Source of the DNA: Ancylobacter polymorphus
GTDB taxonomy: Bacteria > Pseudomonadota > Alphaproteobacteria > Rhizobiales > Xanthobacteraceae
Length of the DNA stretch: 64,000 nucleotides
Direction of reading: 5' to 3'
NCBI RefSeq assembly: GCF_030813495.1
Contig: NZ_JAUSUI010000003.1
Span: 186,001 to 250,000 of the forward strand
Shown: in pieces, positions 1-8,082 of the stretch
Numbering within the stretch: the first letter of the stretch is position 1
How the letters are laid out: every line of letters starts with the position of its first letter
Notes under the pieces: model-generated
What the model was told of the DNA's origin: nothing
What the model saw: only the letters and a program-made list of their open reading frames with translations
The model's database searches: none
Translations under genes and position numbers: made by a program

Positions 1-496
1 ATTCGGCCAAAGGCTCGGCCATCACCTCCTCCGGCCGGGCGAATTCATAGGACAGCGCCATCTCCGTGCGGCCGGAAATCACCGCGTCGAGGATCAGCTG
101 CTGGTCGCCCTCGTCGAGGCTCACCGTGATGCCGGGATGGGTGCCGGCGAAGGTCGAGAGCAGGCCGGGCATGAAATGGGTGGCGATGGTCCAGAAGCAG
201 CCCACCGCGATCTCGCCGCGCACCTCGTCGGCCATGGCGCGGGCGTTCTGGCCGAAATCGCGCGCATGGTTCAGCAGCAGCCGCGCCTCGTTGATGATGC
301 GGGTGCCGGCGATGGTGGTCGTCACGCCTTTTGCATGGTGACGCACGAACACCTGCACCCCGTACTCCGCCTCGAACTGGGCGATGGCCGCCGAGATCGA
401 GGGCTGCGAGACGTTCAGATGCCGCGCCGCCTCGGTGAGATTGCCGAAATCGGCCGTGGCCACGACGTAGCGCAGCGCGCGCAGCGAGATGTTCAT
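1..496 (-). CDS. LysR-family transcriptional regulator (3' part missing)
   Basis: Reading leftward from an ATG at 496, the frame stays open to the window edge, giving 165 residues of the N-terminal part of a LysR regulator. It begins MNISLRALRYVVATADFG and has the winged helix-turn-helix (LTEAARHLNVSQPSISAAI, about residues 20-38), followed by the start of the effector-binding domain (GEIAVGCFWTIATHFMPGL). The C-terminal half lies outside the window. The gene diverges from the HpaB-type oxygenase operon with 89 bp between start codons, so it is the obvious candidate regulator of that operon (inference). The inducer cannot be read from the sequence. Confidence 0.9.
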   Translation of the reverse strand, partial: MNISLRALRYVVATADFGNLTEAARHLNVSQPSISAAIAQFEAEYGVQVFVRHHAKGVTTTIAGTRIINEARLLLNHARDFGQNARAMADEVRGEIAVGCFWTIATHFMPGLLSTFAGTHPGITVSLDEGDQQLILDAVISGRTEMALSYEFARPEEVMAEPLAE

Positions 497-502
497 CAGG
501 TT

Positions 503-518
503 TTTCTATGCCGAGAAA
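503..518. promoter_or_regulatory. Candidate LysR operator TTTCT-N6-AGAAA
   Basis: A 5-bp inverted repeat with 6-nt spacing lies just upstream of the LysR start codon, in the 89-bp divergent region. It fits the T-N11-A rule of LysR binding sites. Two AATATT hexamers further downstream (around 527-562) may also be part of the control region. Function is inferred from position only. Confidence 0.35.
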
Positions 519-585
519 TGAATCAAAATATTTTACCGATCTACGGGCCCAACGCAATATTTCCTGACAGGAAAAGGATGCTTCA

Positions 586-2049
586 ATGATCCGCACAGGG
601 CAGGACTATCGGCAGGGTCTTCAGGACGGCCGCGAAATCTGGATGGACGGCGAGCGGGTGAAGGATGTCACCACCCATCCCGCCTTCAAGCCGATCGTCG
701 ATGTGCGCGCCCGCATGTACGACATGGCGCATGAGGCGGCCTATCAGGACCGCCTCACCTATGTCGAGGAGAACAAGCGCAACACCATCTTCTACAAGCC
801 GCCGCGCGAGACCAAGGACTGGACCGACAAGGTCGAGGCGGTCGATCTCGTGATGAAGGACATTGGCGGCGTCGTCACCCGCGTCGGCGACGAGACCATC
901 GGCGAAGTCTGGTCGCTGATCGACGGCCGCGACGTGCTGGCCGAGTTCGACCCGCGCTTCGCCGACAATGTCGACAGGCACGTTCAGAACATCTTCGACA
1001 ACGACATTTTCCACATCTCCGCCAACACCGATCCCAAGGGCGACCGCTCCCTGCCGCCGCAGGAGCAGGACCCCGACATGATGGTGCATGTGGTCAAGGA
1101 GACCGATGCCGGCATCGTCATTCGCGGCGCGAAGTACGAGACCGCCGCCGCCTATGCCGACCAGGCCTTCCTCAAGCCCACCGTCGGCGCCTGGACCAAT
1201 GAGACGCTGTCCGACTATGCGGTGGGCGGCATCATCTCGATGAGCGCGCCGGGGGTGAAGCAGATTTGCCGCTCCTCCTTCGCCGGCCGCACCAGCCCGC
1301 AGGATTACCCGCTGGCGAACAGGTTCGACGAGGTCGAATCCCTCGTCATCTTCGACAATGTGCTGATCCCGTGGGAGAATGTGTTCTTCTACCGCCACAC
1401 CAAGGCGGCGCAGTACATCCGCGCCACGCTGCACCGTTACTCGGCGTTTCCTTACGTCCATCGCCTGCTTTATGTCGCCGACATGATGATCGGCGCGGCG
1501 ATGTGGAACGCCAAGCAGACCGGCCTCGACAAGCTGCAATCGGTGCGGGAGAAGCTGGCCGATCTCGTCTGCTACCGCGAGGGCATCAACGCCCATCTCA
1601 CCGCCTCCATCGCGCTGGCGGAAAAGAGCCCGGGCGGGCTGCTCATGCCCAACCAGTCGCTGCTCTATGCCGGCCGCGTGCATGGCTGTTCCAACCTGCC
1701 GGCGATGATGCACATTGCCCGCGAATTGTGCGGCGGGCAGATCTGCGTCACCCCGAACGCGGCTGCCTTCCATAATGCCGGCTCGGGCGACTGGCTGAAG
1801 AAGTTCTACACGCTGAACAAGCAGTGGGAGGCGGAAGACCGCCGCAAGCTGCTGGCCTTCGCCCGCGATCTGCTCAATTCCGACTATGCAGGGCACCGGC
1901 TGACCTTCGTGCAGTTCGCCCAAGCCCCGCATTTCAACCATCTGAACGCGGTCTATAACGCCTTCGACTTCTCCGGCCCGCTGGATTTCGTCCGCAAGGC
2001 TGCCGGCCTGTCGGACAAGGTGACCGGCAAGGTCGCCGGCACCAACTGA
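586..2049 (+). CDS. HpaB-type FADH2-dependent monooxygenase (large component)
   Basis: The 487-residue protein matches the 4-hydroxyphenylacetate 3-monooxygenase (HpaB/PvcC) family in length and sequence. The start, MIRTGQDYRQGLQDGREIW, is typical of the family N-terminal domain. Such enzymes hydroxylate aromatic or heteroaromatic substrates using reduced FAD supplied by a separate reductase, and the next gene, 7 bp downstream, encodes one. The ATG at 586 is preceded by an AAGGA ribosome site. The substrate cannot be told from the sequence: relatives act on phenols, chlorophenols and pyrrole-2-carboxylate. The companions (RidA, DUF1028, GST, altered dehydroquinase) are not those of the standard 4-hydroxyphenylacetate pathway. 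Confidence 0.88.
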   Translation: MIRTGQDYRQGLQDGREIWMDGERVKDVTTHPAFKPIVDVRARMYDMAHEAAYQDRLTYVEENKRNTIFYKPPRETKDWTDKVEAVDLVMKDIGGVVTRVGDETIGEVWSLIDGRDVLAEFDPRFADNVDRHVQNIFDNDIFHISANTDPKGDRSLPPQEQDPDMMVHVVKETDAGIVIRGAKYETAAAYADQAFLKPTVGAWTNETLSDYAVGGIISMSAPGVKQICRSSFAGRTSPQDYPLANRFDEVESLVIFDNVLIPWENVFFYRHTKAAQYIRATLHRYSAFPYVHRLLYVADMMIGAAMWNAKQTGLDKLQSVREKLADLVCYREGINAHLTASIALAEKSPGGLLMPNQSLLYAGRVHGCSNLPAMMHIARELCGGQICVTPNAAAFHNAGSGDWLKKFYTLNKQWEAEDRRKLLAFARDLLNSDYAGHRLTFVQFAQAPHFNHLNAVYNAFDFSGPLDFVRKAAGLSDKVTGKVAGTN

Positions 2050-2055
2050 GGAGCG

Positions 2056-2553
2056 ATGCCGATGCACGCCATCGACCCCGCCGCCTTTCGCCACGCTATG
2101 GGCCGCACCGCCGCGGGCGTGACCGTGGTGACGAGCGACGGGGCGCATGGCCGTGTCGGCGTCACCGTCTCCAGCCTGTCCTCGCTCTCGCTGGAACCGC
2201 CCTCGGTGCTGTTCTGCCTGCACCGCGACAGCCGCTGCCTGCCGGCGCTGCTCGCCAATGGCGTGTTCGCGGCGAATATTCTTGCGCAGGGCCAGCAGCG
2301 CGTGGCCGACAGTTTCGCCGGGCTGGTGCCGGAACTGCGCGAGGACCGCTTCGGCGCGGGGGAGTGGGACGGCCTCGCCACCGGCGCGCCGCTGCTGCGC
2401 GGCGCCCTGTGCCGCTTCGACTGCCAGCTGGCCAATGTGTTCGAGCATGGCACCCACCGCATCGTCGCCGGTAATGTGGTGGCGATGGAAACCCATGCCG
2501 AACACCCGCTGGTCTATTCCAACCGAAGCTACCGCCGGCTCGAAGTGGCGTGA
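2056..2553 (+). CDS. Flavin reductase (HpaC-like small component)
   Basis: This 165-residue protein belongs to the flavin reductase-like (HpaC/DIM6-NTAB) family. The early TAAGVTVVTS segment and the VGVTVSSLSSLSLEPPSVLF segment are the conserved flavin-binding part. It should reduce FAD with NAD(P)H and pass FADH2 to the oxygenase encoded immediately upstream. A GAGGAG ribosome site precedes the ATG at 2056; a second ATG two codons later is also possible. The gene is co-transcribed with its neighbours, judging from the 6-nt gap upstream and 46-nt gap downstream. Confidence 0.87.
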   Translation: MPMHAIDPAAFRHAMGRTAAGVTVVTSDGAHGRVGVTVSSLSSLSLEPPSVLFCLHRDSRCLPALLANGVFAANILAQGQQRVADSFAGLVPELREDRFGAGEWDGLATGAPLLRGALCRFDCQLANVFEHGTHRIVAGNVVAMETHAEHPLVYSNRSYRRLEVA

Positions 2554-2599
2554 GCGATGGACGCCTTCTGCCTTTTCCTCTCCAGCAAAGAGTCCCTTC

Positions 2600-3022
2600 A
2601 TGCCGACGCATAAGCGCATCCGCCCCTTCAACACCAAGCAGACCTATCCCGAGCAGAAGCTGAACAACGACCTCTCGCAGGGGGTGGTGGCGCGCGGGAC
2701 CATGGTGTTCCTGCGCGGGCAGGTGGCGCAGGACCTCGACACGCGCGAGAGCCTGCATGTGGGCGACGCCGGCGCGCAGACCGCCAAGGCGATGGCGAAT
2801 ATCAAGATGCTGCTGGAAGAGGCGGGCAGCGAGATGGGCCATATCTGCCGCATCGTCGTCTACCTCACCGATATCCGCTATCGCGAGGCGGTGTATCAGG
2901 AGATGGGCAAGTGGATGGAGGGCGTGTTCCCCTGTTCCACCGGCCTCGTCGTGCCGGCGCTGGCGCGGCCGGAATGGCTGGTCGAAATCGAGGTCACCGC
3001 CGTCATTCCCGACGCGGCGTGA
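2600..3022 (+). CDS. RidA family protein (enamine/imine deaminase or related)
   Basis: The 140-residue product is a RidA (YjgF/YER057c/UK114) family member. Family members are small trimers that hydrolyse reactive enamines and imines or act in ring-cleavage pathways. The C-terminal VVPALARPEWLVEIEVTAVIP resembles the usual signature, but Arg105-type positions were not verified residue by residue. The ATG at 2600 is chosen because upstream in-frame sequence overlaps the flavin reductase and has no family similarity. RidA paralogues inside catabolic operons usually serve the pathway itself rather than housekeeping detoxification, which suggests a nitrogen-containing intermediate here (inference). 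Confidence 0.85.
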   Translation: MPTHKRIRPFNTKQTYPEQKLNNDLSQGVVARGTMVFLRGQVAQDLDTRESLHVGDAGAQTAKAMANIKMLLEEAGSEMGHICRIVVYLTDIRYREAVYQEMGKWMEGVFPCSTGLVVPALARPEWLVEIEVTAVIPDAA

Positions 3023-3032
3023 GGGCGCGCTT

Positions 3033-3707
3033 ATGACCTTCTCCATCTCCGCCCGCTGCCCCCGCACCGGGCAGTTCGGCATCGCGGTGTCGTCTTCCTC
3101 CCCGGCGGTGGCGGCGCGCTGCGCCCATGCCCGCGCCGGGGTGGGGGCGGTGGCGACGCAGAACATCACCGATCCGACCCTGGGGCCGAAGGGGCTTGAC
3201 CTGATGGCGTCCGGCCTTTCAGCGCCGGAAGCGCTGGCGCGGTTGAAGGCGGAGGGGGCGCATATCGACTACCGGCAGATCGCGCTCATCGACGCCGAGG
3301 GCCGCACCGCCGGCTTTTCCGGCGCGAAGACGCTCGGCACCCACCACATCGCCGAGGGCGAGAACGTGGTGGCGGCCGGCAACCTCCTCTCCTCGCCGCT
3401 TGTGCCGCAGGCGATGGTCGATGCCTTCTCCGCCGCTCAGGGACCCCTCGGCGACCGGCTGGTCGCCGCCATGAAAGCGGCGCTGGCGGCCGGCGGCGAG
3501 GAGGGGCCGGTGCATTCGGTGGGCATGTTGATCGTCGACACGGTGGCGTGGCCGGTGGCGGACCTCCGCGTCGATTGGCACGAGACCGATCCCATCGGCG
3601 CGCTGGCCGATCTGTGGGAACTGTGGAAGCCGCAGATGGACGCCTATGTCACCCGCGCGCTCGATCCCTCCACCGCGCCTTCCTATGGCGTGCCGGGGGA
3701 TGAGTGA
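3033..3707 (+). CDS. DUF1028 family protein (Ntn-hydrolase-like)
   Basis: The 224-residue protein starts MTFSISARCPRTGQFGIAVSS, the diagnostic start of DUF1028, and continues with the conserved GVGAVATQ and MLIVDT segments. DUF1028 proteins have an Ntn-hydrolase-type fold and often sit beside RidA or amidohydrolase genes, but the family reaction is poorly defined. The start at 3033 follows the RidA stop by 10 nt. Its end overlaps a possible GTG start of the next gene by three bases. A hydrolytic step on an amide or lactam intermediate is plausible but unproven. Confidence 0.85.
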   Translation: MTFSISARCPRTGQFGIAVSSSSPAVAARCAHARAGVGAVATQNITDPTLGPKGLDLMASGLSAPEALARLKAEGAHIDYRQIALIDAEGRTAGFSGAKTLGTHHIAEGENVVAAGNLLSSPLVPQAMVDAFSAAQGPLGDRLVAAMKAALAAGGEEGPVHSVGMLIVDTVAWPVADLRVDWHETDPIGALADLWELWKPQMDAYVTRALDPSTAPSYGVPGDE

Positions 3708-3769
3708 GCGCGCCTCGCAGCACGCAGCCCTCTCCGCCAGCCCCCCTCAAGCCAGCCCCGCGAGGCCCC

Positions 3770-4195
3770 ATGTCCGTTACCCGCCCGGCCCTGAAGCTCA
3801 CCCATGAGGGGGCGCTGAAAATGCTCGCCGCCGCCGTCGCCAAGGCGAGCGCGATGGGCGTGCCGCAGAACGTCAACATCGTTGACGAGGGCGGCAACCT
3901 CCTCGCCTTCGTGCGGATGGACGGCGCCAAGCTGCTCTCGCGCGAGACCTCGCTGTCCAAGGCGATCACCGCCGCCTCGCACCGCCAGCCGAGTTCCCGG
4001 CTGAACCCGGCCGACGAGATCAAGCTCTCGCTCGCCGCCGGCCAGCGGCTGACCAATCTGGAAGGCGGGCTGCCCATCATCATCGACGGCGTCTGCGTCG
4101 GCGGCATCGGCGTCGGCTCGGGCAAGGGGGCGGAGGATGTCGAGGTGGCGCGCGCCGCTTTGGCCGCCATCGGCGCGGAGGACCAGATCCCGTGA
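3770..4195 (+). CDS. HbpS/GlcG family protein (heme-binding-like)
   Basis: About 141 residues from the ATG at 3770 (MSVTRPALKLTHEGALKML). The fold family is GlcG/HbpS (DUF336), recognised from the NIVDEGGNLLAFVRMDGA and GGLPIIIDGVCVGGIGVGSG blocks. Members bind heme or corrinoid-like cofactors in some systems, and in many catabolic operons have no known role. An in-frame GTG at 3704 would add 22 Pro-rich residues and overlap the previous stop; the ATG fits the family start better. No secretion signal is visible, so it is probably cytoplasmic. Confidence 0.82.
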   Translation: MSVTRPALKLTHEGALKMLAAAVAKASAMGVPQNVNIVDEGGNLLAFVRMDGAKLLSRETSLSKAITAASHRQPSSRLNPADEIKLSLAAGQRLTNLEGGLPIIIDGVCVGGIGVGSGKGAEDVEVARAALAAIGAEDQIP

Positions 4196-4818
4196 AGCTG
4201 CTGCACGCTCCCACATCGCCCTTCGTGCGCAAGGTCATGGTCGTCGCGCACGAGACCGGCCTCGCGGACCGTATCGAGATCGTCTTCAACGCCGCCAGCC
4301 CGCTGCAGCGCGACCCGGCGCTGACCAGCCTCAACCCGCTCGGCAAGATTCCGGCGCTGCTGCTCGACGACGGCACGGTGCTCTATGACAGCGCGGTGAT
4401 CTGCGAATATCTCGCCGACCTCGCCGGCGACACCGCGATCTTCCCCACCGGCCCGGCGCGCTGGCCGGCGCTCACCCTGCAGGCGCTCGGCGACGGCCTG
4501 CTCGATGCCGCCGTCGGCCTGCGCTATGAGAACGTGATGCGGCCGGAGGCGCTGCGCTGGCCGGATTGGACGCGGGCGCAGATGGCGAAGATATCCGGCG
4601 CGCTCGATGCCATCGAGCAGTCTGTCCACACCGGCCCGATCGGACACACTGTCCACCACATCGGCCTCATCAGCCTCGGCTGCGCGCTCGGCTATCTCGA
4701 CTTCCGCTATGCGGATTTGCAATGGCGCGAGGGCCGACCGGCGACGGCGGAATGGTTCGCGGGCTTCGATGCGCGCCCCGCCATGGCCGCCACCCGCCCG
4801 CGCGAGCGCACGGCCTGA
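4192..4818 (+). CDS. Glutathione S-transferase family protein
   Basis: The 208-residue protein has the N-terminal thioredoxin-like GST domain (MKLLHAPTSPFVRKVMVVAHE, then NPLGKIPALLLDDG and YDSAVICEYLAD) and an all-helical C-terminal domain. Ser9 in SPFVRKV is at the usual position of the glutathione-activating residue of bacterial GSTs. It starts with GTG, overlapping the previous stop codon by four bases (GTGA), so translation is coupled. In aromatic catabolism GSTs perform dehalogenation, isomerisation or ether cleavage; which applies here is unknown. Confidence 0.86.
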   Translation: MKLLHAPTSPFVRKVMVVAHETGLADRIEIVFNAASPLQRDPALTSLNPLGKIPALLLDDGTVLYDSAVICEYLADLAGDTAIFPTGPARWPALTLQALGDGLLDAAVGLRYENVMRPEALRWPDWTRAQMAKISGALDAIEQSVHTGPIGHTVHHIGLISLGCALGYLDFRYADLQWREGRPATAEWFAGFDARPAMAATRPRERTA

Positions 4819-4845
4819 CATCTTCCGGAAAAGGCGTTGATTATC

Positions 4846-5298
4846 ATGAGCTTGTCGCCCGTCCGCCTATTCGTGCTCAACGGCGCCAACACCAATCTTT
4901 ACGGCCTCGACCCCACCGGCCCCTATGGCGCGCTGACGCTGGAAGATATCGCGGAAGATTGCCGCGCGCGGGCAAAAGTCCTTGGCGGAACAGTCGATTT
5001 CCGCCAGTCGAACCATGAGGGCGTGCTGGTCGACTGGATCCAGGAGGCCCGCACGGCGGCGGATGGCATCGTCATCAATGCCGGCAGTCTCTCCTACACC
5101 TCCATCGCCCTGCTCGACGCGCTGTCAGCGGTAAAAAGGCCGACGTTTCAAGTACATGTCAGCAATGTGTTCACGCGCGAGCCCTTCCGCCATCATGCCC
5201 CGCTGGCGGCGGCGGTAACGGGATGCATTATCGGCCTCGGCTCGAGCGGCTATGGCGTCGCCGTGGAAGCGTTGATCGCGCATATCCGGCGGAGATAA
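4846..5298 (+). CDS. Type II 3-dehydroquinate dehydratase-like protein with altered active site
   Basis: The 150-residue protein has the type II dehydroquinase fold and size: LNGANTNLYG, QSNHEGVLVDWI, INAGSLSYTSIALLDAL, VHVSN-REPFRHH and a terminal GYGVAVEAL. Aligned by eye to classic AroQ, Tyr27, Asn78, His104, Arg111 and Arg115 are kept. The catalytic loop arginine is replaced by Asp22, and the substrate-binding histidine of the THTS motif is replaced by Tyr84. It is the last gene of the HpaB operon rather than a shikimate gene. I infer a changed substrate or reaction. The ATG at 4846 with a GGAAAAGG ribosome site is preferred over the TTG at 4837. Confidence 0.8.
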   Translation: MSLSPVRLFVLNGANTNLYGLDPTGPYGALTLEDIAEDCRARAKVLGGTVDFRQSNHEGVLVDWIQEARTAADGIVINAGSLSYTSIALLDALSAVKRPTFQVHVSNVFTREPFRHHAPLAAAVTGCIIGLGSSGYGVAVEALIAHIRRR

Positions 5299-5323
5299 AT
5301 CCTGTAATATCAGTGTTATACGC

Positions 5324-6355
5324 CTATATTCCGCTGACGGCGCCGGAGATCAGGTTGGCGCCGTAGAGCGCCTCAAGATTGAGACCGGCCCCTTCGCGTA
5401 CCGGCACCATAGAGGCGATCAGCCGTTGCATCTCTGCCTCCGCCGCCCGCCGCGCCGCTTCCGCTTCCGCTACGCTCACCGCCCTGAAGCGCAGGGTCGC
5501 GCCCGGCAGCAATCGGCCGGCACGCGGCAGGTCGGCGGAGATGATGGTGGCGATTTTGGCATAGCCGCCAATGGTTTGGTGGTCGGCCAGCAGCAGGATC
5601 GGCAGGCCCGAGCCCGGCACCTGAACGGCGCCGGTGACGATGCCATCGGAGGCGATATCGGCGCCGCCACGGAACGTCAGCGGCGTCCCGTCGAGCCGCA
5701 TTCCCATGCGGTCCGCCTCGCGCGAGACGCGGTAGGGGGTATGGAAGAAAGCCTCCAGCGCCGCCTCGGTGAAGGCGTCCGCCTGCGGGCCCGGCACGGC
5801 GCGCAGCGTCACCTCGGTCTCGGCCACGGGCGGGGAGGGCAGGGCAAGGCAGGGGCCCAAGTCTCTGACATTGCTTAGGTTCAACCGATCTCCTGCCGCC
5901 AGGGAGCGCCCTTCATGGCCACCGAAACCGCCCTTGAGATCGGTTGACCGCGAGCCGAGGACGGGCGGCACGTCTATCCCGCCGGCAAAGGCAAGCACCG
6001 CGCAGCCGGATCCGGCAAGCGCGCCGATCCGCACCCGCGCGCCCTCCGGCACATCGATCGCCCGCCACGCGCCGTAGCGCTGCGTTTCGCCGCCAATCGT
6101 CACCTCTGTGTCGGCCGATGCTCCAGCCAGCGCCATCCGCAATGGTCCGCCGGAGACCTCAAATGCCGGGCCAAGCAGGCGAATTTCCAGCGCTGCCGCC
6201 CCGGTCGCATTGCCCACCAGCGCATTGGCGAGCCGTAGAGCCATGCTGTCGAGCGCGCCGCATACCGGAACACCATAGGCCTGGAAACCGATGCGGCCGA
6301 GGTCCTGCACCGTGCTCTGCAGGCCGGGCTGGAGGATGCGAAAGTGGCGGGTCAC
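5324..6355 (-). CDS. pxpC: 5-oxoprolinase subunit C (biotin-dependent carboxyltransferase domain family)
   Basis: The 343-residue protein has the allophanate hydrolase subunit 2/KipA domain: an N-terminal FRILQPGLQSTVQDLGRIGFQ and a DSMALRLANALVGN segment. Together with PxpA and PxpB it forms the bacterial ATP-dependent 5-oxoprolinase that opens pyroglutamate to glutamate. It overlaps pxpB by 4 nt (ATGA). The same family also contains urea amidolyase domains; the presence of all three pxp genes supports 5-oxoproline or a related lactam. It is convergent with the dehydroquinase-like gene, with only 25 bp between stops. Confidence 0.87.
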   Translation of the reverse strand: MTRHFRILQPGLQSTVQDLGRIGFQAYGVPVCGALDSMALRLANALVGNATGAAALEIRLLGPAFEVSGGPLRMALAGASADTEVTIGGETQRYGAWRAIDVPEGARVRIGALAGSGCAVLAFAGGIDVPPVLGSRSTDLKGGFGGHEGRSLAAGDRLNLSNVRDLGPCLALPSPPVAETEVTLRAVPGPQADAFTEAALEAFFHTPYRVSREADRMGMRLDGTPLTFRGGADIASDGIVTGAVQVPGSGLPILLLADHQTIGGYAKIATIISADLPRAGRLLPGATLRFRAVSVAEAEAARRAAEAEMQRLIASMVPVREGAGLNLEALYGANLISGAVSGI

Positions 6356-7113
6356 GTGGAAAGCCCTTCGGTGTCAGGGACATAGCGTCCCTGCGCCACC
6401 GCCTCGGCGATGGCGGCATGGGCGTCGGCATCCACCGGCACGAACCGCACCGCGTCGCCCGGCGCGAACAGGGTCGGCGGCGCCTTGCCGGGGTCGAAGA
6501 AGCGCAGCGGCGTATGGCCGATGAGATGCCAGCCGCCCGGCGATTCCACGGGATAGATGCCCGTCATGCGCTGGGCGATGGCGACCGAGCCCGCCGGTAC
6601 ACGCACGCGCGGATTCGTCCGTCGCGGCAGGTCGAGCGATGCCGGCAGGTCACCGAGATAGGCGAAGCCGGGCAGGAAGCCCTGCGCATAGACCCGGTAG
6701 AGCGTGCCGGCATGAAGGGCGATCACCTCCGCTTCGCTCAGCCCGGTCGCCGCCGCGACCTCGGCGAGGTCCGCCCCGCTCGCGCCGCCATAGAGCGCCG
6801 GTATCCGCCAGATGCGGCCGGCACCGGTGCTTGTCGCCCCGTCCAGTTCAAGGTCGCCAATAAGCTGTTGCAAAGTCTCCGCATTTGTCGTGAGCGGGTC
6901 GTAATGCACCAGCAGTGAGCGGAAGCTGGGAACGGTCTCCACCAGCCCTTCCGGCGGGGCGGCGGCCAAGAGCGTGGCGGTGCGGTGGACGAGCGCGTTG
7001 ATCGCGGGGTCGATGCGCTCCCCGAACTCGACCGCGAAGGCGGTGTCGCCGGCCGGCAGGAAGCGTGCCCGCGCACCCAGCCGCCGTACCCTCATCGCCG
7101 TGCCGTCCCCCAT
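6352..7113 (-). CDS. pxpB: 5-oxoprolinase subunit B (KipI/AHS1 family)
   Basis: 253 residues; the AHS1/KipI family is recognised from FLPAGDTAFAVEFGERIDPAINA, the YGGASGADLAEVAAATGLSEAEVI block and the GFLPGFAYLGDLP and SPGGWHLIG motifs. It pairs with PxpC as the ATP-using part of 5-oxoprolinase. The ATG at 7113 has a GGAGG ribosome site; an internal ATG at 7095 is less likely. It diverges from pxpA with 82 bp between starts, so the three subunits are expressed from a shared divergent control region. Confidence 0.87.
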   Translation of the reverse strand: MGDGTAMRVRRLGARARFLPAGDTAFAVEFGERIDPAINALVHRTATLLAAAPPEGLVETVPSFRSLLVHYDPLTTNAETLQQLIGDLELDGATSTGAGRIWRIPALYGGASGADLAEVAAATGLSEAEVIALHAGTLYRVYAQGFLPGFAYLGDLPASLDLPRRTNPRVRVPAGSVAIAQRMTGIYPVESPGGWHLIGHTPLRFFDPGKAPPTLFAPGDAVRFVPVDADAHAAIAEAVAQGRYVPDTEGLST

Positions 7114-7195
7114 TGGTGCCTCCGCCGCGTTCCGCCCTGAAAGGCTCTGTCGTATAAGGACTTCAACGCGCCGGCATCAGCCCTGTGGAGCTTCC

Positions 7196-7975
7196 GTGAC
7201 AAAACGCATCAACATCAATGCCGATCTCGGCGAGGGCTACGGGCATTACGCCATCGGCAATGACGACGCGATCCTTGAGATCGTCAAGAGCGTGAACGTC
7301 GCCTGCGGCCTGCATGCCGGCGACGCGACGATCATGCGCGATGTGTGCCTGAAGGCGAAGGCGAACGGCGTCTCCGTGGGCGCGCATCCCGGCTTCAACG
7401 ACCTCTGGGGTTTCGGACGCCGGCAGATCCGCATGAGTGCGGACGATCTCGAATATCTCGTCGCCTATCAGCTTGGCGCCTTGGCCGGCATGGCGGCCTA
7501 TGCGGGGATGAAGGTCACGCATGTGAAGCCGCATGGCGCGCTCAACAATATGTGCGCGGTGGAGCGGGACTATGCCCGCGCCGTCGCCCGCGCCATCAAG
7601 GTGGTCGACCCCTCGCTCTATTATCTCGCTTTGTCCGGCACGGAGATGGAGAGAGCGGCGGTCGATCTCGATGTGCCGGTGGCGCGCGAAGCCTTCATTG
7701 ACCGGCTCTATGAGGATGACGGCAACCTGCGCGCGCGCGCCCATGGGGATGCGATGATCCGCGATCCCGCCGTCGCGGCGGAGCGTGCCGTGCGCATGGT
7801 GCTGGAGGGCGAGATCGTCTCGGTCAACGGCAGGCGCATGCCGACCCGCTTCGATTCGCTCTGCCTCCACGGCGATGAGCCTTCCGCTCTCGCTGTCGCC
7901 ACGGCCTGCTGCGAGGCCCTGCGTGCGGCCGGGGTCGAACTGGTGACGCTGCCGGAGATGATGCGGGCCGAGTGA
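7196..7975 (+). CDS. pxpA: 5-oxoprolinase subunit A (LamB/YcsF family)
   Basis: 259 residues, LamB/YcsF family: the start MTKRININADLGEGYG and the VNVACGLHAGD, VGAHPGF and HVKPHGALNN motifs are diagnostic. It supplies the hydrolase part of 5-oxoprolinase. Start is GTG at 7196, with a GGAG site 8 nt upstream; longer upstream reading would run into the divergent pxpB promoter. The HpaB operon lies beyond the convergent pxpBC unit, raising the possibility that 5-oxoproline-like lactams are intermediates (inference). Confidence 0.9.
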   Translation: MTKRININADLGEGYGHYAIGNDDAILEIVKSVNVACGLHAGDATIMRDVCLKAKANGVSVGAHPGFNDLWGFGRRQIRMSADDLEYLVAYQLGALAGMAAYAGMKVTHVKPHGALNNMCAVERDYARAVARAIKVVDPSLYYLALSGTEMERAAVDLDVPVAREAFIDRLYEDDGNLRARAHGDAMIRDPAVAAERAVRMVLEGEIVSVNGRRMPTRFDSLCLHGDEPSALAVATACCEALRAAGVELVTLPEMMRAE

Positions 7976-7995
7976 CACCCAATCGACGTGGCAAA

Positions 7996-8034
7996 GGCCG
8001 GGCGCGCCGCCGCTATGCGGCTTCCGGCCCGGCC
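7996..8034 (+). terminator. Hairpin after pxpA
   Basis: Outer arms GGCCGGGC (7996-8003) and GCCCGGCC (8027-8034) enclose an inner GCCGC-TAT-GCGGC hairpin. No T-run follows, so this is a stable terminator-like structure rather than a classic intrinsic terminator. Confidence 0.4.
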
Positions 8035-8047
8035 CCCTGAAGGCGTC

Positions 8048-8081
8048 GAGGAAGGCCGGCGCGGGAGCGCCGGCCTTCCTC
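8048..8081. terminator. Bidirectional terminator-like hairpin between pxpA and terC
   Basis: A perfect 15-bp inverted repeat (GAGGAAGGCCGGCGC, loop GGGA, then the complement) ends one base before the terC stop codon at 8083. It separates the convergent genes pxpA and terC. There is no strong T tract on either side, but the stem is very stable. Confidence 0.65.
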
Positions 8082-8082
8082 G

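Noticed and set aside
583-2637. 684-residue open frame on the minus strand across the oxygenase and reductase genes
   Set aside because: It is antisense to two clear family members, has low-complexity His/Arg/Gly/Val composition and no recognisable domain; long antisense frames are expected at this GC content.
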